In this document: positions 27,032 to 37,151 of the stretch, one piece after another | Position numbering within the stretch: position 1 is the stretch's first letter | Layout of the letters: every line of letters starts with the position of its first letter | Source of the DNA: Maledivibacter halophilus | Lineage (GTDB): Bacteria > Bacillota > Clostridia > Peptostreptococcales > Caminicellaceae | Assembly: GCF_900167445.1 (NCBI RefSeq) | Contig: NZ_FUZT01000007.1 | Span: 221,474-285,473, forward strand | Reading direction: 5' to 3' | DNA length: 64,000 bases | Notes under the pieces: model-generated | What the model was told of the DNA's origin: nothing | Seen by the model: only the letters and a program-made list of their open reading frames with translations | Database searches by the model: none | Translations under genes and position numbers: made by a program

Positions 27032-27709
27032 TTACCATTCTTGCTCATAGTCATTGTTATGTTGATTATCCCAGTCTATTCCTCTGCCTTTCTTTAGTTC
27101 TGCTATCCTTTCAATTAATGCATCACCTTCAAGCTTTGATAATGGATAGTTTTTATGGTTCTTAGAATTTCTTTGATTATTAGATTTTGGGGATAATAAA
27201 AGAGCTACAGCATTAAGAACGTTATTCATTCTTTGCTGTAGCTCCCCTTTATCAGCGTATCTAGCATTTAGTTGTAATCGATTTTCTATTTTTTCTTTGG
27301 TTAGTTCATCTGCCTTGTATAATTTGTTGTTTCTACATTTTTTACCGTTTGGAGTGGTAAAAGTGATATATTTTCTTGTATCTGTCCATTTTACTTTATA
27401 GCCAAGTTTTTCAATATTGCTTATGAATTCTTCTTTAGATGTGGAATTATTTATACATTCATTTACTGCAAGATATAGTTCGTATTTCCAGCTCATTCCC
27501 CGCCTAGTGCTTCTATATTCTCCTGCTTTTGTATAGTTACTTTTATCCATAGATGTGGAATTATCATTAGCCCATATGTCACTCGCAGAGTGATTAATTT
27601 GGTTTTGTTCATTCAATTTCTCCTTTCTTGAAAGTAATATTTTTACAGAGGGTTTGGGAGATTTCTCCCAACAAGCAACTAAATGTATTACATTTAGTAA
27701 GCTTGCCAA
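27032..27709 (-). pseudogene. Relaxase (MobP/VirD2-type) C-terminal remnant
   Basis: A long open frame. The recognisable part (GMSWKYELYLAVNECINN, LGYKVKWTDTRKYITFT, NGKKCRNNKLY) is the C-terminal region of Tn1549-type relaxases. The nuclease domain with its catalytic tyrosine and HUH histidines is absent. The first 40 codons lie over the oriT-like hairpins and are not expected to be translated. A better start is the TTG at about 27615 or the overlapping ATG at 27612 in another frame. It marks a decayed conjugative element. Confidence 0.6.
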
Positions 27710-27723
27710 CTCTAAAGAGTTGT
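27645..27723. other. oriT-like triple-hairpin region, copy 1
   Basis: Three successive inverted repeats: TGGGAGATTTCTCCCA, AAATGTATTACATTT and AACTCTAAAGAGTT, with AAGCTTGCC between the last two. The same architecture, with different stem sequences, occurs at 37197-37277 and 39527-39608. Such arrays precede mobilisation genes and may be transfer origins. Confidence 0.45.
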
Positions 27724-27834
27724 CGGTTTAATTTTGGGCCTTGATATCATATTATTACTATTTTATTAGTAATCAAAAAACTGTTAAGATTGATTAATCA
27801 ACCTTAACAGTTACAATTAAATATATCATTTCAA

Positions 27835-28672
27835 TTAAAAACTAAAACCAAACAACCTACCTTCATCACTCTCATCTGTCAATTCTAAGATAACTTCACC
27901 TTTTTCAAATTTATATTTTTTATTATTTTCATCAATCGGGATATCGGAGTCTATCGCTATTATAATAATTTGTATACCACATTTTTTTGCTAATTTTCTA
28001 ACTAAATCAATGTAGTTAATTTTTTTTCTATCATCTAAACTCTCAAAACTACCGTCATGATAAACAAATCTAAAATAGTTTTTATTGCTATAATGTGCTA
28101 AAATAGCCAAGTCAAAGCAAATACACATGATTTTTTATAACTATTTCCTTTTCCTTGCGAAGTTCTTGCTCTTGTTTTTTCATCAATCAAATTTGCTTCA
28201 AGTTCTAGATTACCATTGCTATTTGGAGAAATTGAAATAATTTCACTTTTATTAATAATCTCTTTCAAATATTTACTAAAAAGTAATCTAATTTCTTTAT
28301 AGTCTTCATTTCCTTTAATTATTAGTTCTTGTATATTTTTAATAATTGTTTCAATATCGCTTTTCAACTTGTCAATTCCCTCTATAATAGACTTGACAAC
28401 ATCTATGTTTTCAATTTCGCTAGTAATTTCAGCAATTTCACGTTCAATATTAATTATCTCTGACTGATATGCTTTAAACTTAGCAAATGTATCCTCTTCT
28501 TTTAATATCGACAATATAGACTTTCGTTCATCATTAAGTCTTTGTAATTCTTCTTGAGTGATTATTAGCTTATCTTTCTTTTTAGCTAAAGTTTTTTCTA
28601 GGTATTCCTTATGTTCACTAGTCACTTCTTTATTGAAGTCAAGTAATTCTTTATATGAATTTTCTCACTTAT
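27835..28672 (-). pseudogene. DUF2326 ATPase C-terminal remnant (ABC-3C-type defence component)
   Basis: A coiled-coil part (28098-28672) and a C-terminal part (27835-28128: CICFDLAILAHYSNKNYFRF, VYHDGSFESLDDRKK) are separated by one frameshift near SYKK. Together they match the DUF2326 end of ABC-type ATPases found in three-component conflict systems. The N-terminal ATPase half is gone. Upstream sequence stops at a TGA near 28672. Confidence 0.65.
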
Positions 28673-28758
28673 TATATCTTTTATTTTCCTTGCAGAATAA
28701 ATATTACATAATCAGTTTCCTGTATATAAACAAAAACTAATACCTTATGCCAAAACCT

Positions 28759-29679
28759 TTATCTTTGATATTTCTTTAATAACCGCAAATAGTGGTTGGC
28801 CTCACGTAAAACATGATCTCCCAAAAGAGGAATTATTATAGATTTAATCTCACATGTAAGCAACCCTTGTGTACCTTGTGACTTGAATTCACGTATTTCC
28901 TGCGTTGACTTAAAGCTATCATTTGTAACCTTATCAACAGGTATAGTTGTGTCCATAGCGGCCTTGGCTTCTGCAGTCAATTTATCAAATTCATTACCAA
29001 AATTATTAGCAGTTTGAATTAAATCATTTTCCGTTGGGTCTAATAACCCTCTTATAAATTTAGCATGTTCTGCCATAATCCTATTCCAAAAGGCCTCCTG
29101 CTCTAACGCCTGTCTTTTCAAGTCAGTTTCTTCACGATTCTGCAACATTTGGACCATTCCAAGATAAAACTTTGCTTCTCTTAGAATATGATCAATTAGT
29201 AAAGGATAATTAAATGTAAATATCCTACAGCTTAAAATATTTGATAAAAGTAAATTTTTGAACTGTATTAATGCAGAAATCAATCCCATCGCTTTAGTAT
29301 TTAACATAAATACTCGTTGCTCAAGCATTGGATGTGGTGGCATCAGTTCGCTTCCTGCTAATCCAGCTTCCGCCTGTGTTATATTTGTTTGAATATTCAC
29401 GCCTGAGAAATACTGGGTAGCTAACTCTGCATTTAATGTATAAGGTGTAATTACCTCCCCTGACCTAAGAACATCAGGACTCACAATCCCATTAGATAGA
29501 GTAACTGTTTCTGCTAACAACTCATCAAATTGCATTTTGAAACTATCTGCCTGCTGTCCCAAATTAGAATTCTTTGGTGTAAAACCTGCTTCTAGAAAAA
29601 ATGAGTGTTCCTTCATTATCCTCGCAAAAAATAAATGTAACCCAAGAGATTGTTTAATAAATTCCGTGGCTGATAACAT
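28759..29679 (-). CDS. DUF2935 domain protein
   Basis: 306 residues from the ATG at 29679, preceded by GGGGGGAG; a start 30 bp upstream lacks such a site. It contains two related helical bundles with repeated histidine/glutamate motifs (FARIMKEHSFFLEAGF, LIDHILREAKFYLGM, LGDHVLREANHYLRL). These are the DUF2935 signature and probably bind a di-metal centre. The function is unknown. Monocistronic. Confidence 0.88.
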   Translation of the reverse strand: MLSATEFIKQSLGLHLFFARIMKEHSFFLEAGFTPKNSNLGQQADSFKMQFDELLAETVTLSNGIVSPDVLRSGEVITPYTLNAELATQYFSGVNIQTNITQAEAGLAGSELMPPHPMLEQRVFMLNTKAMGLISALIQFKNLLLSNILSCRIFTFNYPLLIDHILREAKFYLGMVQMLQNREETDLKRQALEQEAFWNRIMAEHAKFIRGLLDPTENDLIQTANNFGNEFDKLTAEAKAAMDTTIPVDKVTNDSFKSTQEIREFKSQGTQGLLTCEIKSIIIPLLGDHVLREANHYLRLLKKYQR

Positions 29680-29989
29680 AATACTCCCCCCTTGCAACCG
29701 TCTAAACAAATAGAATCATATTATCATCTTATTAATGATCCGCATAAAATGTTACTACTATTTAAATGTTACCAAGCGTAAGTTACAAGGTGATAAGTTC
29801 TGAGATATAAATAATTCACTTATTTTCGTATCTTTTTCATTATTCTAGCTACCATCATCATTAAGCGTCGCTTCATCGTTTAATAAGTATCTATGACATC
29901 AAACAAAAATTTTTCATGCAAAAACAATGGGGGTGAGGATTTTAAATCACTTTTTACTATTTACATTCTTAATATTTAGTATTTAACTG

Positions 29990-30280
29990 TCATATAAGCT
30001 TAAGAACATTCAAAAGCTTGATGCAGTCTTTATATCCTTGAAAATAAAGGGTTTCCCTTTCTATCCATTCAATCCTTCCAGTACAATCTTTATTTTTAAA
30101 AATAAATGTTCTATCTTCATCATTAAGTGACTTCAATATTTCCCGAATCTTAATACTTTCTTCTATATTATTTCTCACTAATTCACTGTAGTCTTTATCA
30201 GTTTCACGTAAATTCTTCATTATATCTTCATGAATGTCACAAAATAATTCTTTTAAATGTTCTATATATCCAGTTGACAT
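29990..30280 (-). CDS. 96-residue conserved protein, copy 2
   Basis: Identical to the copy at 21661-21951 in 85 of 96 residues, with the same ribosome binding site AAGGAGGGG and the same hairpin pair upstream. The ribbon-helix-helix gene lies 126 bp upstream. Substitutions are mostly conservative (I/V, D/E, K/R), so both copies look maintained. Function unknown. Confidence 0.7.
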   Translation of the reverse strand: MSTGYIEHLKELFCDIHEDIMKNLRETDKDYSELVRNNIEESIKIREILKSLNDEDRTFIFKNKDCTGRIEWIERETLYFQGYKDCIKLLNVLKLI

Positions 30281-30406
30281 AAACTCCCCTCCTTGTGATA
30301 ACTTCTTGAATTACTATCTCAAACAGGGTATAATAGATTTACCGCTGTCATTGATAGCGGGGCTTTTAGGAGTGGTGTTTTAACTTGACGGTTGCACCAC
30401 TTCTAT

Positions 30407-30583
30407 TTATTTGCCCTTTAGGTCATCCTTTAACTTTTTTATTCCTCTTCTTGCTGCTTCCATTTGATTTACTTTTTTCTCTTTACAATATTGTTCTAAA
30501 ATATTTTTGCTTTCTTCATCTAGCCTAACAGCAATTCTGTATTTTTTAGGATTATCAGTAGGACGACCCATTTTTTTAGTCAT
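30407..30583 (-). CDS. Ribbon-helix-helix DNA-binding protein, copy 2
   Basis: 58 residues starting MTKKMGRPTDNPKKYRIAV after GGAGGTGAATTATTG. Arc/CopG-type fold: a beta strand rich in basic residues followed by helices (LEQYCKEKKVNQMEAARR). It is a paralogue of 22077-22250, with more divergence in the C-terminal helix. The promoter just upstream has two exact 14-bp repeats, the expected layout for autorepression. Confidence 0.75.
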   Translation of the reverse strand: MTKKMGRPTDNPKKYRIAVRLDEESKNILEQYCKEKKVNQMEAARRGIKKLKDDLKGK

Positions 30584-30602
30584 CAATAATTCACCTCCTT
30601 GG

Positions 30603-30648
30603 ACTTTTGGTCACCTTAATATTAACACTTTTGGTCACCTAAAGTCAA
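30603..30648 (-). promoter_or_regulatory. Promoter with two 14-bp operator repeats, RHH module copy 2
   Basis: -35 TTGACT (30643-30648), 18-bp spacer, -10 TAATAT (30619-30624). The plus-strand repeat ACTTTTGGTCACCT occurs exactly at 30603-30616 and 30627-30640, 24 bp apart. One copy covers the spacer and one lies downstream of the -10. Confidence 0.7.
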
Positions 30649-31038
30649 GAGATATTTGTATTTATGTATAAATAAAAGCCCATAAAATTAAAAATCCTAT
30701 AGGCTTTGTTGCTTTACTTGTATGTCTATTCTATCTAGTAGCAATCATGATATTTAGATACATATAATTATAATGAGATAATTTATTATTCACCGTTGTA
30801 GTATAATCGGTAAAATAAGCTTTTACATCACCACTCTACTCCCATTCATAACCTGTGATAAATTCTTTTGCCTTCTGAATTTCCATGTTCATTGCTGATA
30901 CCGCTAAATACTATCTATCCATCCAAAGCATAACGCTTCCTCAACTGCATCATTATATAGTGTTCGTTTTTTATTTGAATTGCTACACATATTATGTAGC
31001 TAACATCTCTTTTAATGCATCGCATAATGGTTAAAATT

Positions 31039-31836
31039 CTATTTAATGAAATTTATTACTCTTTCGACTAATAATTCTGGTAAATCAAAAGGTATAATAT
31101 GAGCACAATTGACTTTCAATTCTTGATAATTTTTTATATTCTCTCTAAAAATTTCACTTGAGTTAAACACATCATTATAATCAAGCGATCCTATCATATG
31201 AAAAACTTCTTTTTCAAGCTCTCCAAGAGATACATTAACAGGAGGTTCCAGAAACTTTGGCATTTTATAATTTACTCCATTGAGAAGATTGTGTTTAGTT
31301 ATTTCTTTGAACAACACAACTTTGTCCGAAGAAAGACTATCCTCTTCTCTATTTTCACCCAATAACCACATTTTAGTCCATATTCTTGAAGCTTCTTCTA
31401 CGTCACCTGAATACAACGCTAACTGAAAACTTTTCATTCGTTCTACTTTTTTCTGATCTTCATCTACACCAAACAATCCTGTTGAAATTATAAAAATCTT
31501 ATCAACTTTTGAAGGATATTTAATAGCATATTCTAATGCTGTGTGCCCTCCAGCTGAAAGCCCAATTAGATTCACCTTGCTCAATTCAAGCTCGTTAATC
31601 AAGCAATCTAAATCCCCGAATAAACTATATTCTGAATCATCTTGCTCTGTTTCACCTGAATATCTAAAGTCAAGCTGAATAACTTTATATTTCTGTGATA
31701 AACTTTCTTCCACCTTACTCCAAATTCTCAAGTCTGCAAACGCTGAATTCAATAGAATAATAGGTTTTCCCTCTCCATTAATTTTATAGTGTAGTTTTAG
31801 TCCATTCTTTTCCAAAAAAAATTTGTCGTTTTTCAT
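31039..31836 (-). CDS. Alpha/beta hydrolase
   Basis: 265 residues from the ATG at 31836, which has AAGGAG ten bases upstream. Alpha/beta hydrolase fold with the nucleophile elbow GLSAGGHT and oxyanion region LLNSAFADLRIWSK. The C-terminal histidine is probably in NCAHIIPFDLPELL. The substrate is unknown. The WYL regulator gene follows from the other side of an 80-bp gap on the same strand upstream and may control it. Confidence 0.85.
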   Translation of the reverse strand: MKNDKFFLEKNGLKLHYKINGEGKPIILLNSAFADLRIWSKVEESLSQKYKVIQLDFRYSGETEQDDSEYSLFGDLDCLINELELSKVNLIGLSAGGHTALEYAIKYPSKVDKIFIISTGLFGVDEDQKKVERMKSFQLALYSGDVEEASRIWTKMWLLGENREEDSLSSDKVVLFKEITKHNLLNGVNYKMPKFLEPPVNVSLGELEKEVFHMIGSLDYNDVFNSSEIFRENIKNYQELKVNCAHIIPFDLPELLVERVINFIK

Positions 31837-31916
31837 CTTATATCTTCTCCTTAATAAATTTACATTAATTCGCATTCTACTTATTTTAGAATAAAAAAAA
31901 GGACATCTAGTATGTC

Positions 31917-32828
31917 CTATTTATATAATTCATTCATTTTTTTTATATTTTCTCTTACTTTACTTATTAGTGATGAGGGTTCCAGGACTTCTACTTGATT
32001 TCCGAAAGAAAGAATCATTGATAATAACCACGAATCACATCTGAGATATGTCGTTACAATAATATACTCCTCATTCATTTCACTTATCTCATCAACATTA
32101 AAAATGTCTACTACTCTCGAATAAGTTTTCTTATTAAAACGTAATACTTTTTTCACACTATCTTGATTTCTTGTCTCTTCATCATCAACAATACTATAGT
32201 CTCTCTTAACGAAATGTTGGACTGTTTTCTCGATTTCCTTTATCCTATTAACTTTAAAATTCCGAAAATCATTTTTACTCAAGCAATAGGCGTTAACATA
32301 CCATCTACCATTCTTCATTTTCATCTCATAAGGTTCTATATTTCTAATAGATGATATCCCTTCTAAATTATAATACTCAATTTTCACAATTGATTTATCC
32401 TTAATTGCGTCCGAAAGAATATTTACTTTCTTTGATACTGTTTCATCATGATTCCATGGAGAAAGATCAACCTTCATTTGAATTTGTTCATTATTAGGAC
32501 TTGAATCTAATGCATACTCAAATTTCTCCCATAAATTTTCTAATTGCTTATTATCGTAAATCGCCCTTAGCCCATCTAACATCGAATTCAAAATACCTAC
32601 TTCAAAATTTGATAATAGTTTAGTATCTAATTTATATGAGTCTAATATTCCATATCCACCCTTCATTCCTTTCTCTGAAAAGACCGGGATTCCCGCCATA
32701 TTTAACGTTTCTATATCTCTTTGAATAGTTTTAACTGAAACTTCATTTTTCTCTGCTAAATCTTTTGCTGATACAAGATCTTTATTAAGCAGTGTTGTTA
32801 TAATTGATAATAATCTATAAATTTTCAA
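31917..32828 (-). CDS. WYL-domain HTH transcriptional regulator (YafY family)
   Basis: 303 residues. An N-terminal HTH_11 winged helix (LLNKDLVSAKDLAEKNEVSV, IQRDIETLNMAGIPV) is followed by a WYL domain (MKNGRWYVNAYCLSKNDFR, FKVNRIKEI). WYL proteins sense ligands, often nucleotides, and regulate neighbours. It lies upstream of the hydrolase gene on the same strand. Its own upstream region has been replaced by the truncated group II intron, only 20 bp away. Confidence 0.88.
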   Translation of the reverse strand: MKIYRLLSIITTLLNKDLVSAKDLAEKNEVSVKTIQRDIETLNMAGIPVFSEKGMKGGYGILDSYKLDTKLLSNFEVGILNSMLDGLRAIYDNKQLENLWEKFEYALDSSPNNEQIQMKVDLSPWNHDETVSKKVNILSDAIKDKSIVKIEYYNLEGISSIRNIEPYEMKMKNGRWYVNAYCLSKNDFRNFKVNRIKEIEKTVQHFVKRDYSIVDDEETRNQDSVKKVLRFNKKTYSRVVDIFNVDEISEMNEEYIIVTTYLRCDSWLLSMILSFGNQVEVLEPSSLISKVRENIKKMNELYK

Positions 32829-32848
32829 AGTTGCTCCTTTCTAAATTT

Positions 32849-33685
32849 TCACAATTTGTATCTAAATGCACATACAAAATCATCTGCATAAGATATCATC
32901 ATACCTTCTCCTTCTATATGGTTTTTAACTACTTTCTCAAACCATATATCTAGTACATAGTGCAAATATATATTGGCTAATATTGGACTTATCACCCCAC
33001 CTTGCGGTGTTCCTTTGTGCGGCTTTTTTACTATGTTTTCTTCTGTCATTATTCCTGCTTTTAACCATTTGTTTATTAATCTTAGAAATGGTTTATCTTC
33101 TATATCATGTGATAACATTTCTTTTAATTTCTCATGTTTTATATTTTGAAAGTACCCTTTTATGTCTGCTTCTACTATATATCCATATTTGCCATAATTG
33201 AGTTCTTTACTTAAATGCTTTACTGCCTCTTTTGCGCCTTTTCCTTTTCTGTATCCATATCTTGTATTGTAGAATTTAGGTTCATATATTGCTTCTAGTA
33301 TTTTACTACTTGTTGTTTGTAGTAGTTTATCTCTTACTGTTGGTATCCCTAATGGTCTTTGTCCTCCATTTGGTTTACTTATGTAAGTTCTTTTTACTAG
33401 ATTTGTGTGATATGACCCTTTCTTAAGTTCTTCTTCTAATATGGTTACTTCTTCGGTTAGGTTAGCTTCAAACTCTTTTGCACTTATTTTGTCTATGCCT
33501 TTTGATGCTCTTTTATTTATATATTGCCATGATTGCCCTAGAGTCCACTTGTTCAGTAGTCTGTATATGTTTTGAAACTTATGATTTTTATTATATTTCG
33601 CTTTCCTTTCGATACTATTCAGTGAGGTTTGCAAATGTTTCTCCAGCCCTACTTGTCCGGCATTTGTTTCCTTTGAATAATTCAT
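32849..33685 (-). pseudogene. ltrA: Group II intron reverse transcriptase (host intron), 3' truncated
   Basis: 278 residues of an LtrA-type reverse transcriptase, from the N-terminus (WQYINKRASKGIDKISAKEF) through RT motifs (GGQRPLGIPTVRDKLLQ, EADIKGYFQNI, TPQGGVISPILANIYL) to the catalytic YADDF. It then stops after FRYKL where the sequence joins the WYL gene region. The thumb, maturase and DNA-binding domains and intron domains V and VI are missing, so this intron is dead. Confidence 0.85.
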
Positions 33686-33734
33686 ACTCCTGTTCCTCCC
33701 TTCCCCTTGTAAACGGCTCTCCCGTTCTCTAAGT

Positions 33735-35867
33735 GTCGGGTAAGGGAATTACCTCACAGTGATTCCCTCCCCAAAGAACGGAACGTGCAGCTTTCACCGC
33801 ATTCCGCTCACGCATCTATAACGCATAATAATCTAACTGCGCGGCTCGATTGGAACATATCGCTTTCTTTCTGTTAAAACGGTGTTTCTTAGCTCGATTT
33901 TCGAAGTACTCCTGGTCAAGAAATGGATTTTTATTAAGTGCCATTTGTCCTTTTCGAACTATAGGCATATCTGACATCAGAAATAGGATGTTCTTATCTG
34001 TCATAAACGTCCACTTTCTTCCCTTGTGTGTTTTCCAGTATCTATTAACAATCCAACGTTTACCCTTGTTTGGATGTCTGCGCTTTGACCATCTCCATAA
34101 CATTTCCCATATACGATGGTCTATTGTACTAAAAGATTTCTTAGCACAAGTGGAATGGTGATAATTTGCCCATCCTCGGGTAATCTCATTTAACTTTCTA
34201 ATCAAGACCTCTTGCTTTGCAGTTCGGCTATTCTTAATCAGTTCACTGACTTTCCGTGTTATTTTACACATGGATTTGTGAGACGGCTTGATTATGAGCT
34301 TCCCTTTGAACTTTCGAAAATTCCACCCTAGGAAATCAAAACCATTATCTATATGTGTAATTACCGTTTTCTCCTTTGATAACGTCAATCCTCTTAGCTT
34401 TAGAAAGTCTTCTATCATTGGTTTGATTTCTTCCAGTGTTTCCTTATCTGATGCAGTGACTATAAAATCATCAGCAAATCTTACCACATGTACTTTATGA
34501 TTGTTGTATTTGACACTAAAGCTTTTCTTAACCTTACTCCGCCAATATACATCCAAAATCATAGGCTCCAGTCCATCCAACACCATGTTGGCATAAGTCG
34601 GAGAAATGACGCCTCCTTGTGGAGAGCCTTCAATAGTTGGAAACATTTGACCTCTTTCAATGGAGCCACACTTCATAAACTCTTTTAGAATTCTTTTGTC
34701 TGTTGGGATGTTATCAAGCATCCACTGGTGGCTGATTTTGTCAAAACAACTTTTGATATCACCTTCCAATATCCACTGTGGCGAGTCTTTTCTACTAAGT
34801 AGACTGAATGCGTATTCTCTTGCCTCCTCTGGGCTTCTGTACCTCCGAAAACCAAACGATATTCTGTCCGCAGTTGTTTCTGCTATTGGCTCCAACGCAA
34901 GAAGTTGCAGTGCCTGCATAGCTCTGTCTCTCATAGTTGGTATTCCCAACGGTCTTTTCTCTTTCTTTCCAAACTTCTCAATGTATACCCGTCGCAATGG
35001 CTGAGCATGATAGGTTTGAATATCAAGATTTCGTACTGCGCTGATTTTATCTCTATCAGACTTCCATAATTCTCCGTCTATACCTGGCGTATTCTTTCCC
35101 TTGTTGGTAACTACCCGTCTTACCGCTAGTGCTTTAGCGTAAAATGAGTTTGTCATTAAATACTGGAGCCTTTTTACCAGTCTCCACTTTCGTTCCATTG
35201 TCGCCTTTACAATCCGAATCTGTAGTCTGTTAACTTGTTCTTCTGCTTTCTTCCAGTTAATCTGGTTCCATTGAAGTTTCATGTCTGTATTGTCCTCACA
35301 ACTGTGTAATTGAACCTGATACATTCACAGTTTCCAGCTCCTTCATGTAATTGATACGCGTTGGAAGTCTGCCTCCTTTCGGATAGGGCAAATCTTGAAC
35401 CCTTATTCCCTGCATTACACAGAGACATTCGCTTTTTCCAACATCCTCTGCCTTCTGCACATTGTACCTCTCTTGCGATTAGCCTACCCGTAGGGAGCGC
35501 ATAAGGTTTACCTTGTTTCACCACTTAAATAATTATGGCATGTTTAGGTTCTGCCTATAGGCCGGGAGTGCTCTGTCCGTTTGACATAGTACCATAGTAA
35601 TTACTATGCCCGTGACTCCGTACTATTTTAGTCAAGGTGTATCAACCACTTTCACCTTTCATCAGACTGACGACCCTTACAGCAGTTCACATGTGTTAAC
35701 CATGCATACCTTTTCCTTGCAATAGGACAGATGTGGTTTCTGCATTTCTCGCGTTGTTCCGCTGCTCCGCACCTTTCATCACTTACTGGGCACTATGCGG
35801 TAGGAATACTACAAACGGAAGTAGTAGTGAATTTATCACAATTTAAGTAGCGACTTTCAAGTCGCAC
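33735..35867 (-). mobile_element. Complete group II intron inserted in the other intron
   Basis: The 5' end is GTGCGAC at 35867. Domain V is at 33776-33809 (GAGCGGAATGCGG, GAAA loop, CACGTTCCGTTC). Domain VI and the 3' end CTTACCCGAC lie near 33735. The six bases before the intron, CATAGT, are complementary to ACTATG in domain I, as expected for IBS1/EBS1. Length is about 2.1 kb with one maturase gene. Confidence 0.8.
33816..35324 (-). CDS. ltrA: Group II intron reverse transcriptase/maturase
   Basis: 502 residues. Reverse transcriptase motifs GIPTMRDRAMQALQLLAL, EGDIKSCFDKISH, SPQGGVISPTYANMVL and FADDF are all present. The GIIM maturase domain follows (LNEITRGWANYHHSTCAKKSF). No H-N-H endonuclease is visible at the C-terminus. 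It promotes splicing and retrohoming of the intron at 33735-35867, in which it lies in domain IV. Confidence 0.93.
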   Translation of the reverse strand: MYQVQLHSCEDNTDMKLQWNQINWKKAEEQVNRLQIRIVKATMERKWRLVKRLQYLMTNSFYAKALAVRRVVTNKGKNTPGIDGELWKSDRDKISAVRNLDIQTYHAQPLRRVYIEKFGKKEKRPLGIPTMRDRAMQALQLLALEPIAETTADRISFGFRRYRSPEEAREYAFSLLSRKDSPQWILEGDIKSCFDKISHQWMLDNIPTDKRILKEFMKCGSIERGQMFPTIEGSPQGGVISPTYANMVLDGLEPMILDVYWRSKVKKSFSVKYNNHKVHVVRFADDFIVTASDKETLEEIKPMIEDFLKLRGLTLSKEKTVITHIDNGFDFLGWNFRKFKGKLIIKPSHKSMCKITRKVSELIKNSRTAKQEVLIRKLNEITRGWANYHHSTCAKKSFSTIDHRIWEMLWRWSKRRHPNKGKRWIVNRYWKTHKGRKWTFMTDKNILFLMSDMPIVRKGQMALNKNPFLDQEYFENRAKKHRFNRKKAICSNRAAQLDYYAL

Positions 35868-36562
35868 ACTATGGAGAAATCCGACTTCTCATCATCTATC
35901 ATGATTCCTTCTTTTTCGGTTGGTAATCACTTCTTGTTTTACAAGAGACGATGAGACCTCCCAAGTTCCTGACACTTCTCTTCATACATACCACGTTCTT
36001 GGACCCCGGCAGACCCTCTAGAATCTTACCTTTTGCGATTCTTTTGTATTGACTTCCGTAACGTTAAATACGTCGTCATCTGCTTTACCCTCTTTCGAGG
36101 GGACACGGTTAACGAGGCTGAATATACTTCAGGGATACGGTTCCCCTGTGGTCTATATGATTCTCTGTGTACACTTCACCATGACTGTCACCAGACATAG
36201 CGCAACACTCGATAAAGTTGGTTGGTTAAACCTTGACTTATATGGACTTTCACCATACCAGAAGTGCCAAGCTTCGCTTGGCATACTAACGTTTCGTCTT
36301 CACGACGTCCCCAAGCCTTACAGGAGTGGCGCTCAGCCCTAGATAACTCTTATCTTGAGCTGAGTGCTGCTCCGCCTCAGTTAAGCTTGGGGATGTGTGG
36401 AGGGCATGATTTTCGCCCGGAATGAACAGGAAGATATTGTTCTCTGAAGTTCGTCGACACTTGATTCCAAATTAGCACTATTACAAAGCTTCTATGAGTG
36501 CAGAAAGTATAACTATTATGAATAAACATAACTTCTGATTATTCTTATACCGAGAAGTGAAA

Positions 36563-37039
36563 TTATTTATCTTTCAGCTTAATGGGGATAAATGTTTCCA
36601 TTTGTGCCCAACCTTGTGCTTCGATAATTTCAGCAGGTGTAATAATGTGCCCCATTGCATAATGATTAACCCTAACATCAAGTTCAAATATTTGTGAATC
36701 CTCGATATATTTCAAAGCTTCACCATATAGTTTTCTGTTGGTTTTTTCGTCCCCATCTTTGTATGCATAAGTTAAGTAATAACCTCCATCATAATCAATC
36801 AGCTCATTTCCACCGTCATCCATATCTTCACTTAATGCCCACATCCATACCATTCCTTGCTTTTCTTCATCAAAATACAAAAAATCCCGTGGCAAAAAAC
36901 TATCTCTGTCAGATGGTTTGATAGCTGAAAAATACTCATTAAATTTGCCTAAAATACCGTTAGGAGAAAAATCAAAATTTACGTCTACTCCTGATGATGC
37001 CGCCTTAAATGCTGGCAATAATATTATTCTAAATTTCAT
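36563..37039 (-). CDS. Effector-binding (GyrI/AraC-type) domain protein without HTH
   Basis: 158 residues from the ATG at 37039 (GGGAGGTTG upstream). It resembles the stand-alone ligand-binding domain of AraC/MerR regulators: GGYYLTYAYKDGDEK, VNHYAMGHIITPAEI and AQGWAQMETFIPIK. There is no DNA-binding segment. It is the only gene in the segment that ends with oriT-like copy 2. It may bind a small ligand; the function is unknown. Confidence 0.55.
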   Translation of the reverse strand: MKFRIILLPAFKAASSGVDVNFDFSPNGILGKFNEYFSAIKPSDRDSFLPRDFLYFDEEKQGMVWMWALSEDMDDGGNELIDYDGGYYLTYAYKDGDEKTNRKLYGEALKYIEDSQIFELDVRVNHYAMGHIITPAEIIEAQGWAQMETFIPIKLKDK

Positions 37040-37151
37040 AATACAACCTCCCATTAAATAAATCATTTCTGTTCGTTATATAAACAAATTTGAACTAGAT
37101 GCCTTTCAAAACATCACTTAAAGTTAGCACTTGGCTCGAAAGATTTCAGAG

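Larger units (their letters stand above)
32849..36460 (-). mobile_element. Truncated group II intron hosting a second intron
   Basis: On the minus strand, 36460 to 35868 has the look of domain I to III RNA (paired CCCCAAGC/GCTTGGGG, GTCCCCTCGAAAGAGGG, GGTCTGCCGGGGTCC). It leads to AGAACGGGAGAGCCG and the reverse transcriptase at 33685. A complete second intron interrupts it at 35867-33735. The 5' boundary (GTGTCGACGA at 36460) is a best guess; the 3' end is deleted. Confidence 0.6.

Noticed and set aside
35525..36420. Short plus-strand open frames over the intron region as genes
   Set aside because: They overlap conserved group II intron RNA domains and have no ribosome sites or recognisable products.
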